DNA of 34,234 nucleotides from Fonsecaea monophora (lineage: Eukaryota; Ascomycota; Eurotiomycetes; Chaetothyriales; Herpotrichiellaceae). Location of the stretch: contig NW_019174116.1 in the NCBI RefSeq assembly GCF_001642475.1, positions 1 to 34,234 on the forward strand, given 5' to 3'. Both the position numbers and the translations under genes were made by a program. The notes beneath the pieces are model-generated. The model searched no databases and was not told the origin of the DNA. It was given only the letters and a program-made list of their open reading frames with translations. Shown in pieces: positions 12,554 to 22,754 of the stretch. The first letter of the stretch is position 1; the number at the start of each line of letters is the position of its first letter.

Positions 12554-12743
12554 TATCACGGCGCAGCCTTAAACAGGAGAGATCGCTATTAAGGGTGCAA
12601 TTATGATATGAATTCTGAGACGAAGGAATCTAACTAGTGGTTGCGGCGATGGCGCGAAAGATTAAGTTGTGCGCGCTCAGCCTCGTGTGGGGAATCCAGC
12701 CTTGTGCGGGGTACCCCAGACCTGAGGCGCGTAGGCCGTGACA
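12554..12743 (-). repeat. 5' LTR of the chromovirus
   Basis: 190 bp, nearly identical to 5148-5337, followed by the target duplication CTAGA at 12744-12748. Being right-most on a minus-sense element, it holds the element promoter. Confidence 0.92.
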
Positions 12744-12990
12744 CTAGAGATAGGAATTTACCGAAAAGCCTATCTTTTTACCCTTCTAGTCTCGCTTAAG
12801 AAGATAGATACTAGATACCTTAAGACCCTAGATTACTATCTAGATTATAATTAAGAGGCCCTATACTTACCTTAAGGTATAATAAAATCCTTTTACTACT
12901 TCTATTCTAGTATATTAAGTAGCTATTTACGCGTAAACCTACTACTATAGAGTATTAAATACTTATCTAACTAAATAACTTATAACTATT
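12744..12990 (-). pseudogene. Tc1/mariner transposase, upstream part, cut by LTR element
   Basis: Minus-strand reading toward the LTR gives a decayed version of the segment that also occurs at 23359-23600 (an IYLLKRD..GKKIGFS.NSYL stretch against YILSRN.ESAKIGYLANSYI). The two copies are clearly paralogous. The break falls after NSY-L, and the sequence resumes at 5147 with the next residues of the family. Heavily RIP-altered and shortened at the high-coordinate side. Confidence 0.6.
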
Positions 12991-13029
12991 CCTAAGTTTA
13001 ATCTTTAGATACTTATCACGAATACCTAC

Positions 13030-13450
13030 GTAATACTGGACACTCGGCCTAGGCCACTAACTAAGGAGTTAGGCCGCTAGCTAAGTAGCTGGCTTACCGT
13101 ATGTATATAGTAAGAGGGGTCGTACCTGTCAACCTTAAAGCCTCTTTAAGCGTTGACATCTCTATCTATAGGCTAGTTATCTATCATTATTAATCTCATA
13201 GTATACACATTTACCCTCCAGTTAGCTAACTAGTCTGATAATACTAAGGCTAACTTAACGCGTTTATAAGTATATTACTTAATTAGTTTATATCTATTTT
13301 TAGCTATCTAGTAGTATAATCTATAATTACGTATTACTCTTTAATCGATGTCGATTAAGATGTTAAGATTGTTATTATTTATTAACTATTAATATGAACA
13401 TCTAAGAGATCTCTTTATATTACGGACGATTCTTCGCTTTATTATCATAG
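13030..13450. other. AT-rich repeat debris, no gene
   Basis: A possible transposon terminal sequence (CTGGACACTCGGCCTAGG at about 13036) resembles, in opposite orientation, the CCTAGTGTCCGG at 24112-24124. The remainder is AT-rich with no frame. Confidence 0.35.
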
Positions 13451-14056
13451 TGTAACCTACAATAGGAACGTAATCACTATTAAGGGTGTAGTTATAATAT
13501 AAATTCTAAGATAAAGGAGTCTAACTAATAGTTATAGTAATACCATAAAAGATAAGGCTTATGTACCCTTAGCCTTATATAGGAAAGCTAGCCTTATATA
13601 GGGTAGTGTGATGGGTTGAACCCAGAAGGAGGCTCGGTTCTGACGAACCAGCGCCAAGACTAACGACAGGACTAACGCCACCTCCTGATTGGCTAAATTT
13701 ACCTGTACATTGTACAGGCAAAAGGGCAGCTTCCTGATTAGACGAGGCACGTACCGTACAAGGGATACCGAATCCTGGCAAGCTGAGACACCGTACGCAA
13801 GGGAAGGTAAGGAAGAGAGACAAAAGGCAAGGGAAACGTAAGGCGTGTACGAAAGAGGAAGGACAAGGGAGAAAGGGGAAGACATTGAGTATCCCTTGCG
13901 GAGGAGCGTACGATATAAGGAGAGAAGGAGGGGACATTATTCCTCCTTCTCTCTCCTCAGATTTATCCTCCTTATTACTAGGTTGGCTAGCTAGTTACAG
14001 AACTCTTTCCAAACCCTCACAGGTAGTCCACTACCTAAGGCGCGTAGGCCACGATA
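13451..14056. repeat. Third, RIP-altered LTR of the chromovirus family, interrupted by a solo LTR
   Basis: 13451-13606 and 14027-14056 together align along the 190-bp chromovirus LTR (landmarks ATTAAGGGTG, TAAATTCTAAGAT.AAGGA, CCTTATAT.GG, GGCGCGTAGGCC). They are much more AT-shifted than the element at 5148. The alignment is split exactly by the inserted solo LTR at 13607-14021. No internal region or second LTR is attached, so this is itself a solo LTR or fragment. Confidence 0.8.
13607..14021. mobile_element. Solo LTR, second family (TGTGATGGGTTG...CCCTCACA), nested
   Basis: A 415-bp unit with TGTG...CACA ends, flanked by a perfect 5-bp duplication GGTAG (13602-13606 and 14022-14026). It shares its length and order with 25053-25385 and 29354-29702. 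Inside is a purine-rich stretch followed by CGTACGATATAAGGAG, a TATA-like start region. The minus-strand ORFs in it (up to 120 codons) are absent or broken in the other copies and are not genes. It is less RIP-altered than the LTR it interrupts, so it arrived later. Confidence 0.92.
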
Positions 14057-14731
14057 TTTAACATGTTAAATATTTTTTGAGGTCTACTTAGGCGTTAACA
14101 ACTATATAACTTAAGATAGCTAAGAGTATACTAGACTAAACTATAAGGTAGTTAAACGATATTAGTAATCTCTTACTATAATTTTCTAGCTATATAAAGT
14201 CTATAAACTATAGTATATATAAACTTAGAATCGCTATTACTATTTAATATTATAAGAGTAATTATAGAGAGATTAAGCGAAGTTAAATGTCAGAGCTGCT
14301 TACTATATGGCCTAACGGGGTTAGGCTTCCTTAGTTATAGTTCCTTTATTATATAAGCTAGGTCGAGAGTACGTAAGGTATAAGTAGTTATATAGCTTTA
14401 GAATAGTATAGTAAAGTAGATGTTATAAGTTAGCTACGAGAGAGTATAACTATAAAAGAGTAATAAGCGTAGCTATATACTTATAAGGTATATCCTAATA
14501 TAGTAATTTCTAGGCTCTACTAGAATGTTACTGTATTAATAGTATACTAGTATACTAACATTCTACTTTCCCTTTCTAGGGGTTACGTACCCTCGTGACC
14601 TCTAATCTCTCTCTAGTATACATACTACAGCGTTAGACTACCCCCTCGGTAGACCTTCCCTTAGTTACCTCACCCTGGGTTACATATAAGGCCATCCCTA
14701 ACATTAAAGTGATTGAAGAAATAAGTAGTGT
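14057..14731. other. AT-rich degraded sequence, no gene
   Basis: Begins with the palindrome TTTAACATGTTAAA (14057-14070). Contains a TAGTATACTAGTATACTA run near 14543. No coding frame or recognised element. Confidence 0.4.
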
Positions 14732-15070
14732 TATAATGGGAGAGTCTACGGGGTGAAACGTAATTAGTAGGATTTGCCGGTATAATGTACAGGTAGACAC
14801 TTGTAGACACTAATTAGCTAGATCTCTAATACTAGGTGTAAGGTTTCTTTTTCTGTAATCTTTTCAATAAGGATTAATGTACTAAGTAATCCTAATAAAC
14901 AACTTGAAAAGGAGTTAAGGATAGTGATTAATTAAGTTATAAATCAACATACTTCGGACTCTTTACACTACGTTATTAATACTATATAATAGCCATTATC
15001 CCTAACACTATGCCTACTATTGTATGATTTAATACATCTAGCTAAGACCCTCGTCCTAGTTTAGTAGTAC
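14732..15070. repeat. Spacer repeat, copy B (paired with 4244-4555)
   Basis: Begins TATAATGGGAGAGTCTAC and follows copy A at 4244 in order and orientation, with many substitutions and small indels. Like copy A it leads into TGTTGA-type minisatellite DNA and adjoins virus-like sequence. Confidence 0.75.
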
Positions 15071-15155
15071 CTGAAGATCTAGGAGATGGAAGAATCATGG
15101 TGTAGACGCATATTGTAGAAGTATATTTTAACTAGGGTACTGTACATACATGTTG

Positions 15156-15425
15156 AATTAAGGTTCTATACGTTGAGTTAAGGTTTAACATGTTCAGTTT
15201 AGGTTTAACATGTTTAGTTAAGGTTCTACACGTTGAATTAAGGTTTAACATATTTAGTTAAGGTTCTACACGTAAAGTTAAGGTTTAATATGTTTAGTTA
15301 AGGTTTAATACGTTAAGTTAAGGTTTAACATGTTTAGTTAAGGTTTAATACGTTGAGATAAGGTTTAACATGTTTAGTTAAGGTTCTACACGTTGAATTA
15401 AGGTTTAACATGTTCAGTTAAGGTT
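15156..15425. repeat. 20-bp minisatellite with 40-bp higher order, 13.5 copies
   Basis: The unit AGTTAAGGTTTAACATGTTT repeats every 20 bp without length change over 270 bp. Two unit types, ending ...TTTAACATGTTT and ...TTCTACACGTTG, tend to alternate, giving a 40-bp period. Many variants are C/T or G/A differences. It ends exactly where the third-family LTR starts. Confidence 0.93.
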
Positions 15426-15612
15426 ATCACTAACCGCCAAGTGTAACTCGTACGTAACAGCACCTTATTATCTAAGCACCGCATGCTCACCGCCTAAGGG
15501 AAGCTTCCTTCCCCATACTTTAAGTTTTAGTTAAGATATACTATTAAGGAATACCTATACCTACCTGTACCTATCGCTACCCTCTGCCTATCTTTGTAGG
15601 CCGTTCCTGACA
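15425..15612. mobile_element. LTR of third family, left copy
   Basis: 188 bp, starting TATCACTAACCGCC (ancestrally TGTCAC...) and ending CCGTTCCTGACA. It is a direct repeat of 23170-23358 and differs from it mainly by transitions. Its right edge abuts the RPB1-like pseudogene. No target duplication is visible around it (AAGGT left, TCCAG right). Confidence 0.85.
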
Positions 15613-18183
15613 TCCAGCCTCGATACTAATAGGCTTATATTACCAATTAGGATCGAGCCTAAGACCGAGCTGATGTCCGTCCTCATGTTGATGAAATCGG
15701 TTGTTTCTAGGTTCCTGATCACGTCTTTATTCTACCTCACGTACGAGTATGTGACCGAGGTACACTAGTCTAACCCCAGCTCCTTCACCAACTCAACCGT
15801 GTTCTAGTTCATGCTCGCGCTCACGATGATGCTCAGAAACGACAAGAAGAAGGCGAATATCATCCTCTCTACGTTCGTTAACGAAACCCCGTCGATCTCC
15901 TAGACCATGCTGATGGCGTACTTCGCCCTCGTGATCATGTCCCTAGGGTTGACTGAGTTCGCTATCGTGTGCAGGTTGATACTAACGGACATCGACCCGC
16001 CGCTGCTGACCCTCTTGACTAGCCTGATGCCTAGGTTGATGGTCGACACCACGAGCTCGTAGTAGTAGTCGGACATGGAGAGGAGCGTGTTGATCGCCGC
16101 GGGCTTAGTCAAGAGCAAGCCGCCGTACTTCGATGTATCGATTGCCTACTATTACATGATCCTAGTTAGCTTTATCATCGCGATCAAGTACGCGGGCTTA
16201 TTAGTGACTACCTTAAACTTCACGAGCGGGAGGCTGGACACCTTCGGGTAGTCTATCACGACCATGTCCTAGTATAGATTTGCCCACGTACTAAGCATCA
16301 TGCCCATCCTCATGAACCTGTACGGCCCCGCTAACCCATGCCTCTACATGATGGTGTTCGTGATCCTGTTCTCGAACCTAGTCACGCTTGTCTTCCAGTA
16401 TCTCTTGTTGATCATGACCTTATACATGCCCCTCCACGACTTCGGCTTCAACATTATGGTCTCGTACATCTTCCTGTCCAGTCACTTAGACATCTCCTTG
16501 AACGTCATCATAGTTAGTATCGCAGGGTTAGGTTTCTCCAGCATGCTGTTCCTCATCGTACACTCATCCACCTGGATGGAGACAGTGGGTACCCTATTCA
16601 CGTGCCAGTACTTTTACCAGCGGTAGTAAATGTCTCTAATCCTGGCAAGTGTCATGGGTGCGAGCATCTAGATCTCGTCGCCGTCGAAGCTGGCATTAGT
16701 CTTATCGTAGCTCTCAAGCAGGACCCTAGTCGAGTGGATATAAGTGGTGGCTGGCTGGACTATCATTAGTAACGCACTGTTAGGGCTAGGACGGGCACCT
16801 CTAGACTACGAAGACGTCGCTAGCCTATAACTTACACATATAGCACTTTCCATCCTCGGACACATACATGAACTTAGCCCTCTACATGATCCCGATCGGT
16901 AGTCTGACGACCCTATCGTAGAAATTCGCGTCCCTAGACATGCTGCTGCGCGACACTACCGACCTGCCCGTGTTGGTGGGCCTGCACCCGTACACTACTT
17001 ACGTAAGATGCCGTTCTTGTTCGCGAACCTGTTAAAGTAGAACGTCAACATGTCTGACATGCTCTTATCCCTAGTGATGACCACCTAGTTCATTATGCTA
17101 GCTTCTAAGGACATTATCTTATTGGCCCTCACGAAGTCATACGGGATCGAGTAGGTATCTGTCTTCGCGCTCTTGTTCATGTGCCCCTTACAGTCCCTAG
17201 TCATCTTCGCATCCTCGAGCTCGACCTTATATACCTCTAAGTTCTCGGTCCTGATAGTAGTCTACACGTACTTCACGATGAACGGCACCCTAGAGGTGAT
17301 GTTCCCATCCTTGATCATGCACCTGACGTTGAACGGTCTCGGGTTCTTAATCCGACTCTTGTACATCGTCGTGTCCATGGTGAGGTACGTATGCGCGTTC
17401 CACCTAGGATGGCTTAGCCACACTCTCGTTCTGATTCGCGAAGCGGCCACGTACGCGGTGATGAGCTGGAGCTTGTATCCGGTCGTGGCCGTACACATGT
17501 TTAAGTACTCGCCCATGGTGTCATAGGTGAACTCGGACATCTGCGCAACGATGTACACGATACCCTTCATTCTCTCTACCACGCTCCCGGACCTCGGTCC
17601 CAGTCGTGGTACCAGCACAAACGCAGAACATGTACGTGTTTTTAGTTGTAGAGATCGTCGTGCGGTGGATCGTGACCTAAAAGAAGGCGCCGGACGCGTG
17701 TAGTATGACAACTTGCCCCCTGTATACAATGTTCTTCACGGAGACATCGGTGTTCGTGATGATGTAGTTAAACGTCATGTAGTTCGCTAATGTGTCGAGG
17801 TGGATGTACACGACCGAGTCTCCGCTGATCAAAACATCTAGATCCCCCTTCGCGATGAAGTAGGCGATATCGTACACGTACATATTCTTCACTACATTTG
17901 TGGACATATTGATCTTCTTGAACGCGGTCATGAGCTTGTTGATGCGCCTGATCCTGTTCACGGACTCGTGCAGCTTGTTGTAAGCGGTATAGGCTGTCAT
18001 CACGAGCGCGGACCTGTACATGGCCATCGCCTTGTTCAGGAACGTAAATGAGTAGCTGAGGACGTACGTGACCATAGGCATCCTTCCGCACGAGAAGCAG
18101 AAGTAGAAGCGGTTTCCCTGGGAGAGCGAGACCAGCCTGTCGTTAATGTTCTTGTACACGGGCATGTTGCGCTTGACGGTCAC
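15613..18183 (-). pseudogene. rpb1: Giant-virus-type RNA polymerase largest subunit (RPB1-like), broken, C-terminus missing
   Basis: The largest subunit carries the catalytic magnesium loop of multisubunit RNA polymerases. Reading the minus strand, the loop is at about 16672-16697 as TNASFDGDE against the family's NADFDGDE, so two of the three Asp remain and the first reads Ser. Just upstream is a DVFVVQR stretch like the family's D-x-V-L-F-N-R-Q-P block. Downstream at about 15980-16010 is SSGGSMSVSINLHTIANSV, matching the SG(S/A)KGS.IN..QI..(S/C)V funnel motif. About 500 codons precede the loop, as in known RPB1 proteins, although I cannot recognise the N-terminal zinc clamp in 17570-18183. 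At least ten in-frame stops, nearly all TAG/TAA, and frameshifts near 17570 and 16740 disable it. The third-family LTR at 15612 removes the C-terminus. It is divergent from the capping-enzyme gene next door. Confidence 0.72.
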
Positions 18184-18515
18184 CTCGTGTACTTAAGTCG
18201 CCTCATCATCACCATCTGAGGGCCACTAATAGCACCTCCACCATCATTAACAGGATCACCAACATGGTCGAGATGACCATAGTCACCACGTTGGTGGCCT
18301 TCTACACGGTCATTATCATGGTCATCGCGAGCGGCGAGAGCGCGGAACTTGTCGGACATGCTAGAGCAGGATCTTAGTGTTGATGGTGTTGGTGATGCTG
18401 AGTTGATATCCATGTTCATCATCGTCATCTATACCCTCGACATCGTCCTGCTCCGATAAGTAGCTCGACCACTACCTACGCGTCTCCGCAGGCCTACTCT
18501 TGTGCGCAGTACTCT
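18184..18515. promoter_or_regulatory. Divergent intergenic region between RPB1-like and capping-enzyme pseudogenes
   Basis: The two frames run outward from here. Minus-strand codons may extend the RPB1-like frame to about 18430 (an acidic DDVEGIDDDDEH stretch near 18400), leaving about 85 bp of possible shared promoter. I see no clear TATA or other motif. Confidence 0.3.
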
Positions 18516-20700
18516 GTGGCCGTGGGGCAATACAGCAGCTCAAAGATGGATACCTCCCCGAACATCTACCCTATCTGCGATGAGGACAAGAACACGGCTA
18601 CGGCCAGGTACGTGCATGTGAAATTAGGGTTGGACAAGCCCCCGGAGCCGGTCGTCTACAGGTGCAAGCCCGTCCACGAGAGCGTAAAGAACATCAACAC
18701 CAAGATGGCGGCCGCGTATAGCCTCATGAGGAACAACGATAACATATTAATGAGCAAGATTCCACTCCCGTAAACCAACACAGCGGTGATCAAGACCATC
18801 TTGACGAACCTAATGGTGGAGGTAGAGCTGAGGATGAACCGCTACATCTCCGAGATCATGTACATGACCATGAGCGAGGGGATGTTCGGCGACTTGTTCA
18901 GGATCGAGATACAGGACATTAGCTGCAGCTGGTTACCGGACGGGGTCTCGAGCAAGACCGCGAAGCTGAGGACGAAGTCTAACAGAGAGATGACCGCGAA
19001 GATCGCCATCTGCGTACAGGAGGCCGTCCCTGGCATCAGGTTGGCGGGCTTGTACGAGTACACGGTCGTAGGCGAGATCATGAGGCTAGAGTACATCACC
19101 ACCATGACCGAGCTCAACGTCTCGACCAGGATCGACGACATCTCCACGTAGATGATCGCGAGGAAGTACAAGTGCGAGGCCACTGTATTCTACTCGTCTG
19201 GGATCGAGTTGCAGAAGGGGGTTACGTACATGCACCTGAGGTCGGTCATGTACATGTTCATGGACGTGGTTGGGTCCGAGCAGACGTTGGGGCGCTAAAT
19301 CGACAAGTGGTTCATGAACGAGGTCAGGAGGGTAGACCACGACGTGATCTACGTCAGAGATCTGAGGCCGCGCAAGGGCACGAACATGATCAAGGCTAAC
19401 GGCATGAAGGCGTACATACGTCTTCTACTACATGTTTGGGTACGTCGTGACGCTAGGCGACCAGAACCTCACCATCCATCAGGTGCAGCGTTGTAAAAGT
19501 CGTCTATGTACTTGTGTAAGATGAGGAATACACCTGACGTTATAGTGGCGGAGATGACAGGGAACGGGAACTTGGTCTACCTCGACACCCTGGCCAGGAA
19601 CGGCATCCATGTCCCGCAGTCGAGGAGCTACGTCTCCACGCCAACCACCATGTTCGAGATGCCACCTATGATCGTGAGGGGCGGCCGGACCGACCGCTCA
19701 AAGATGCCTAAGCATGTACTCACGACCATTCCCAACAACGGGTTGGTGTGCGCGACCAGCTTCAGGACCTTGCGACCGAAGAGGCCCACGATCGAGTTAC
19801 TGTACACGAATGGCTACCTGTACATGAACTCGAACAGATGTATGGTCAGGTGGTGCCTGTACATACGGATATGGACGAGGTCATCATCTCGAACCTAGTG
19901 GTGAGGGTGGTGAAGAAGATACCTAACAGGGTAGACATGGTCAGAAGGGCCTTCATGAGCGCGCTACAGACGTTAGCATGAACATGATACTGTATGACGT
20001 CAAATACATGTTGTTCTGCATGAGGGCGAGGGTGTACGAGATGGCCTAGACCAACGCGTCTGTCAGCAGGAAGATCATCGTCGTCTTCAGCGCGGGTAGG
20101 CTCCAGGAGATGAACGAGATGAAGACCAGTAACCTCCCTTACATCGCGATCGACCCCGAGATCCAACATCAAGTTCATCACCAGGTCCATGTGGAACTTG
20201 AAGATCATGACGTACGACACCAACACGAGTATATCCAGGTAGGTGAGTACAACCTGGAGCCGGAACGGTAACTTATCGTACTACACGGGAATGTTCGAGA
20301 CGTCCACCGACATAAGGGACGTAGTGACGGGGACGTAGGTGACGGGAACCCTAGCGGTGTCCCCCTCCAGCACCCCGTACCATACTAGGGCCATCAATAC
20401 GCTAAGGAGCATGAGCATCAGCACGTTCGGATGTGGGTACATCCACGACTACATGCCCAGGGACGGCGTCGGAATGCCGCCCACGACCATGAACATGATC
20501 AGGGTGGCGACTAGGAGCGGCCATACAAAGATGATTGTGAGGTTGGTTTTCGGTAAGTCGACGCATGTAGAGCCGGTTCTATTCGAGAACATGGTCACTG
20601 GCCTGCACAAGATCAGGGACGCATATCCCGAGCTGTAGACGAACGTGGACTCGAGTACCGCAGCAATCGTGTCCAGAGCCGTACTCATGTACTAGTCAGG
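18516..20700 (+). pseudogene. Giant-virus-type mRNA capping enzyme (triphosphatase, guanylyltransferase, methyltransferase), broken
   Basis: The enzyme removes the RNA 5' gamma-phosphate, adds GMP and methylates the cap. Frame 3 runs from 18516 to about 19850 with TAA/TAG at 18771, 19149 and 19276. VEVELRMN (about 18820) resembles the E-x-E-x-R of metal-dependent triphosphatases. NMIKANGMKAY (Lys codon 19392-19394) matches guanylyltransferase motif I K-x-D-G with Asp changed to Asn, a G-to-A change. NLVYLDTLARNG (about 19570-19605) and GLVCATS...LRPKRPTIEL (about 19740-19800) fit the later D-x-L-x-x-N-G and E/DGL...K-x-K..T-(I/V)-(D/E) motifs. After frameshifts, VVFSAGRLQEMNEMK...YIAIDPE (20080-20160) matches the cap methyltransferase SAM site (LDIGxGxGxD...hhGID). 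The three-domain order is that of poxvirus D1, ASFV NP868R and mimivirus R382. The end (about 20700) is approximate, and the last 350 bp is not assigned to a domain. Confidence 0.7.
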
Positions 20701-20979
20701 TACCTCAACATCGTGGCAGGCTTAGTCTGGTCGTTAAGCATCCCTACGGTGGCGTACCTGTTCATCTTCGTGACTGAGTACCTGACCGCAACTAAGGCCG
20801 TAGGTGGTTTCGAGAGAGGGCAGTCACAGAAGTACCGGATCGCCCTGCACAACAAGCACACGGTCACGACTGACTTGTTGGAGCTGACGACGGCCACGGT
20901 CGCGTAGACGGGCATGTACTGCATCATCACCACGAGCAGCTCTTCTCTCCCCAAGCCTAGGTGTGCCCGACCTATACCT

Positions 20980-22720
20980 CCCACTTAGGACAGTGGCCCA
21001 GTGGATGGCCGTGGACGGGTAGTGCTGCTTGAGCATGGGCAAGTGCCTGAGCTGGAGGACGCGCGAGATCCCGTATTTGCACTTCAACGTCCTCATCCTC
21101 CTGTCGCTGTCCTCGAACTCCACTGGGTGCCATCTTCTGCCTGTCGATGATGAGGTAAGCGCTCCTGAGCTTGGGCTCGGTCTTGAGCTCGGCCGTACGC
21201 GTGTAGACGGTCTTGCCTACCGGCATCTTCAGGGCCCTGAAGTAGGCGATGCTCTCGAAGAGGCTCATGCACGCGCTCATGTGTCGAACCTGCCCACCGA
21301 GCCCCTTATTAAGGTTCTTTGTACTGATGAGTAGATTAGGCCTGAATTTCTCGCTCGTCTCCGTGTCCATCAACACAACCATCTCCCCGCACGTGAACTT
21401 GAGGCCGTACCGGGTTGCCAACTTGTCGCCGATCATGAGCTCCTTAGCGTAGATGTGCACCTCTACGTTCCAGCCTCCGTTCCTGTTCATGAAGATCTTC
21501 ACGACCAGAACCAGAACCGTGGGCTTCCACTAGTGCTCGTCGAACAACACCCTTCCCGGGCTCGACTGCGGCTCCCGGGAACGCGTCCTCGGTGTTGAGC
21601 GAGCGGTTGACGAAGGCCGTCACGATGTTCTTGTCCGGAAACAGGACCCTGTCCTCGGGCGTCTGTGCGTACATGATCGCGTCCAGGACGTCGGTCTTGA
21701 CGAGGGGCTCAGACTCGCCCAGCGACACCATCGTGGCGTCACCCCTGATCGGGAACTTGTTTATGGACTGCACAACATCTGGACCGCGAGGCTGGCCCGG
21801 GGCTCCATCGTGTACATGTTGTAGTCGATGCACTTGGCTATGGTCCAGACGAACTGCTCAGGCTCGATCGTGGGGTCGGGGAACAGCTTGCTGATGAACC
21901 TCATTGTGTCCGAGCGGTAGACGCACATCGAGTCCACAAACGGGCCCTCGCCTACGATCTGGCGGTTGTTCACCAACATCCTCACGGGTCTGATCAACGT
22001 CCCGCTGGCGATCGCGATCGAGATCGAGACCACGTGCACCTCCTCGAACACGTGCACGGTCGGAATGTTGGTCTCGTTCATGTTCCTCCACAGCCTCAGA
22101 ATGCTGTACAACTCGTCATCGGTGATCATGGACGTGAACCCCATGCACCTGAGGATCCACGACCCGTACGCGTATGTGAAGACGGGCATGAGCATCTGCG
22201 CCAACTCGATGGTTCTGGTTGTGCAGACCCTGATCGAGAACCCGTGCATCAGCAGCCTCACCCTCCTGGCCCCCTTCGACTGCGGGGTGAAGACTGTGCC
22301 GACAAACCCACAGTGCTACGCGTTGGGATACCTGTTCCTGAGCTCAGGGCTCTCGTTGCCCGCGCTGGTCCCGGTGGACAGCACGTTGTTGTCGTAGAGT
22401 AGCCCCAGGTACCAGTGGTGGCACTCGATCAGCTCCATGGGCTCGTATAAGCTCTTCTTGAAGTTGCTGTCCGACGGGTGGTTGGCAGCCTCGATCACGG
22501 CCATATTCGTGTAGACCGTGGCTTGGCCGTATCGCGAGTTGGCGGACGCGAGCAGATACGGGTTTGGGGGCTTGCCGCTGTACTTGTAGATCCACCTGGC
22601 CGCACAACTAGTGCAGCGCCTCGTCGCACTGCTCGACTGTTGTTAGCCGCCCGTTCTGCAGCAAGAACAGCGCGACGCGTGAGTCCTACAGTAGGGCTCC
22701 CGGCACCTAAAGACTGCACT
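20980..22720 (-). pseudogene. rpb2: Giant-virus-type RNA polymerase second subunit (RPB2-like), C-terminal half, broken
   Basis: The second-largest subunit builds the other half of the polymerase active cleft. The minus-strand frame at 20972-21502 contains KELMIGDKLATRYGLKFTCG (motif at about 21383-21440), against the family's IGDKF(A/S)SRHGQKGTCG, followed by a P-N-x-L-I-x-x...GG(Q)-type stretch. Upstream, NIVTAFVNRSLNTEDAF (about 21579-21630) matches the NxxVAxxxxxGYNQEDS block. The 21761-22261 frame carries VFEEVHVVSI and LIRPVRML, like the family's (E/D)I.I..D.GR..RPL. A C-terminal piece (20990-21120) resembles the anchor segment. Frames change at about 21120, 21500, 21790, 22310 and 22610. 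Only about 580 codons are covered, so the N-terminal half is absent or unrecognisable. It is convergent with the capping-enzyme gene. Confidence 0.8.
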
Positions 22721-22754
22721 TGATGGTCGACCGTACTTGATAACTAAGCAAGGC

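Larger units (their letters stand above)
5148..12743 (-). mobile_element. Complete Ty3/Metaviridae chromovirus LTR retrotransposon (inactive)
   Basis: A 7,596-bp element bounded by two 190-bp LTRs and a perfect 5-bp target duplication CTAGA (5143-5147 and 12744-12748). Coding sense is the minus strand, so the 5' LTR is the one at 12554. A purine tract, read as AAAGGGGGGG on the minus strand (5341-5350), lies beside the 3' LTR, as expected of a polypurine tract. Domain order from the 5' LTR is Gag, aspartic protease, reverse transcriptase, RNase H, integrase and a C-terminal chromodomain-like segment. That order, with integrase after RNase H, defines Ty3 elements, and the chromodomain places it among the chromoviruses. 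Internal frames carry many TAG/TAA codons at likely Gln/Trp positions, so it cannot move on its own. Confidence 0.93.

Noticed and set aside
13559..13937. Overlapping minus-strand ORFs of 108 and 120 codons
   Set aside because: They lie wholly inside a solo LTR and are not kept in the other LTR copies.
15156..15425. CRISPR-like array of 20-bp units
   Set aside because: Units are contiguous with no unique spacers, and the genome is fungal; it is a minisatellite.
16300..16626. 108-codon plus-strand ORF with hydrophobic stretches resembling a membrane protein
   Set aside because: It is the antisense of the RPB1-like frame, whose motifs run on the minus strand; hydrophobicity comes from reverse-complemented codons.
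17173..17526. 117-codon plus-strand ORF with membrane-like segments
   Set aside because: Antisense shadow of the RPB1-like pseudogene.
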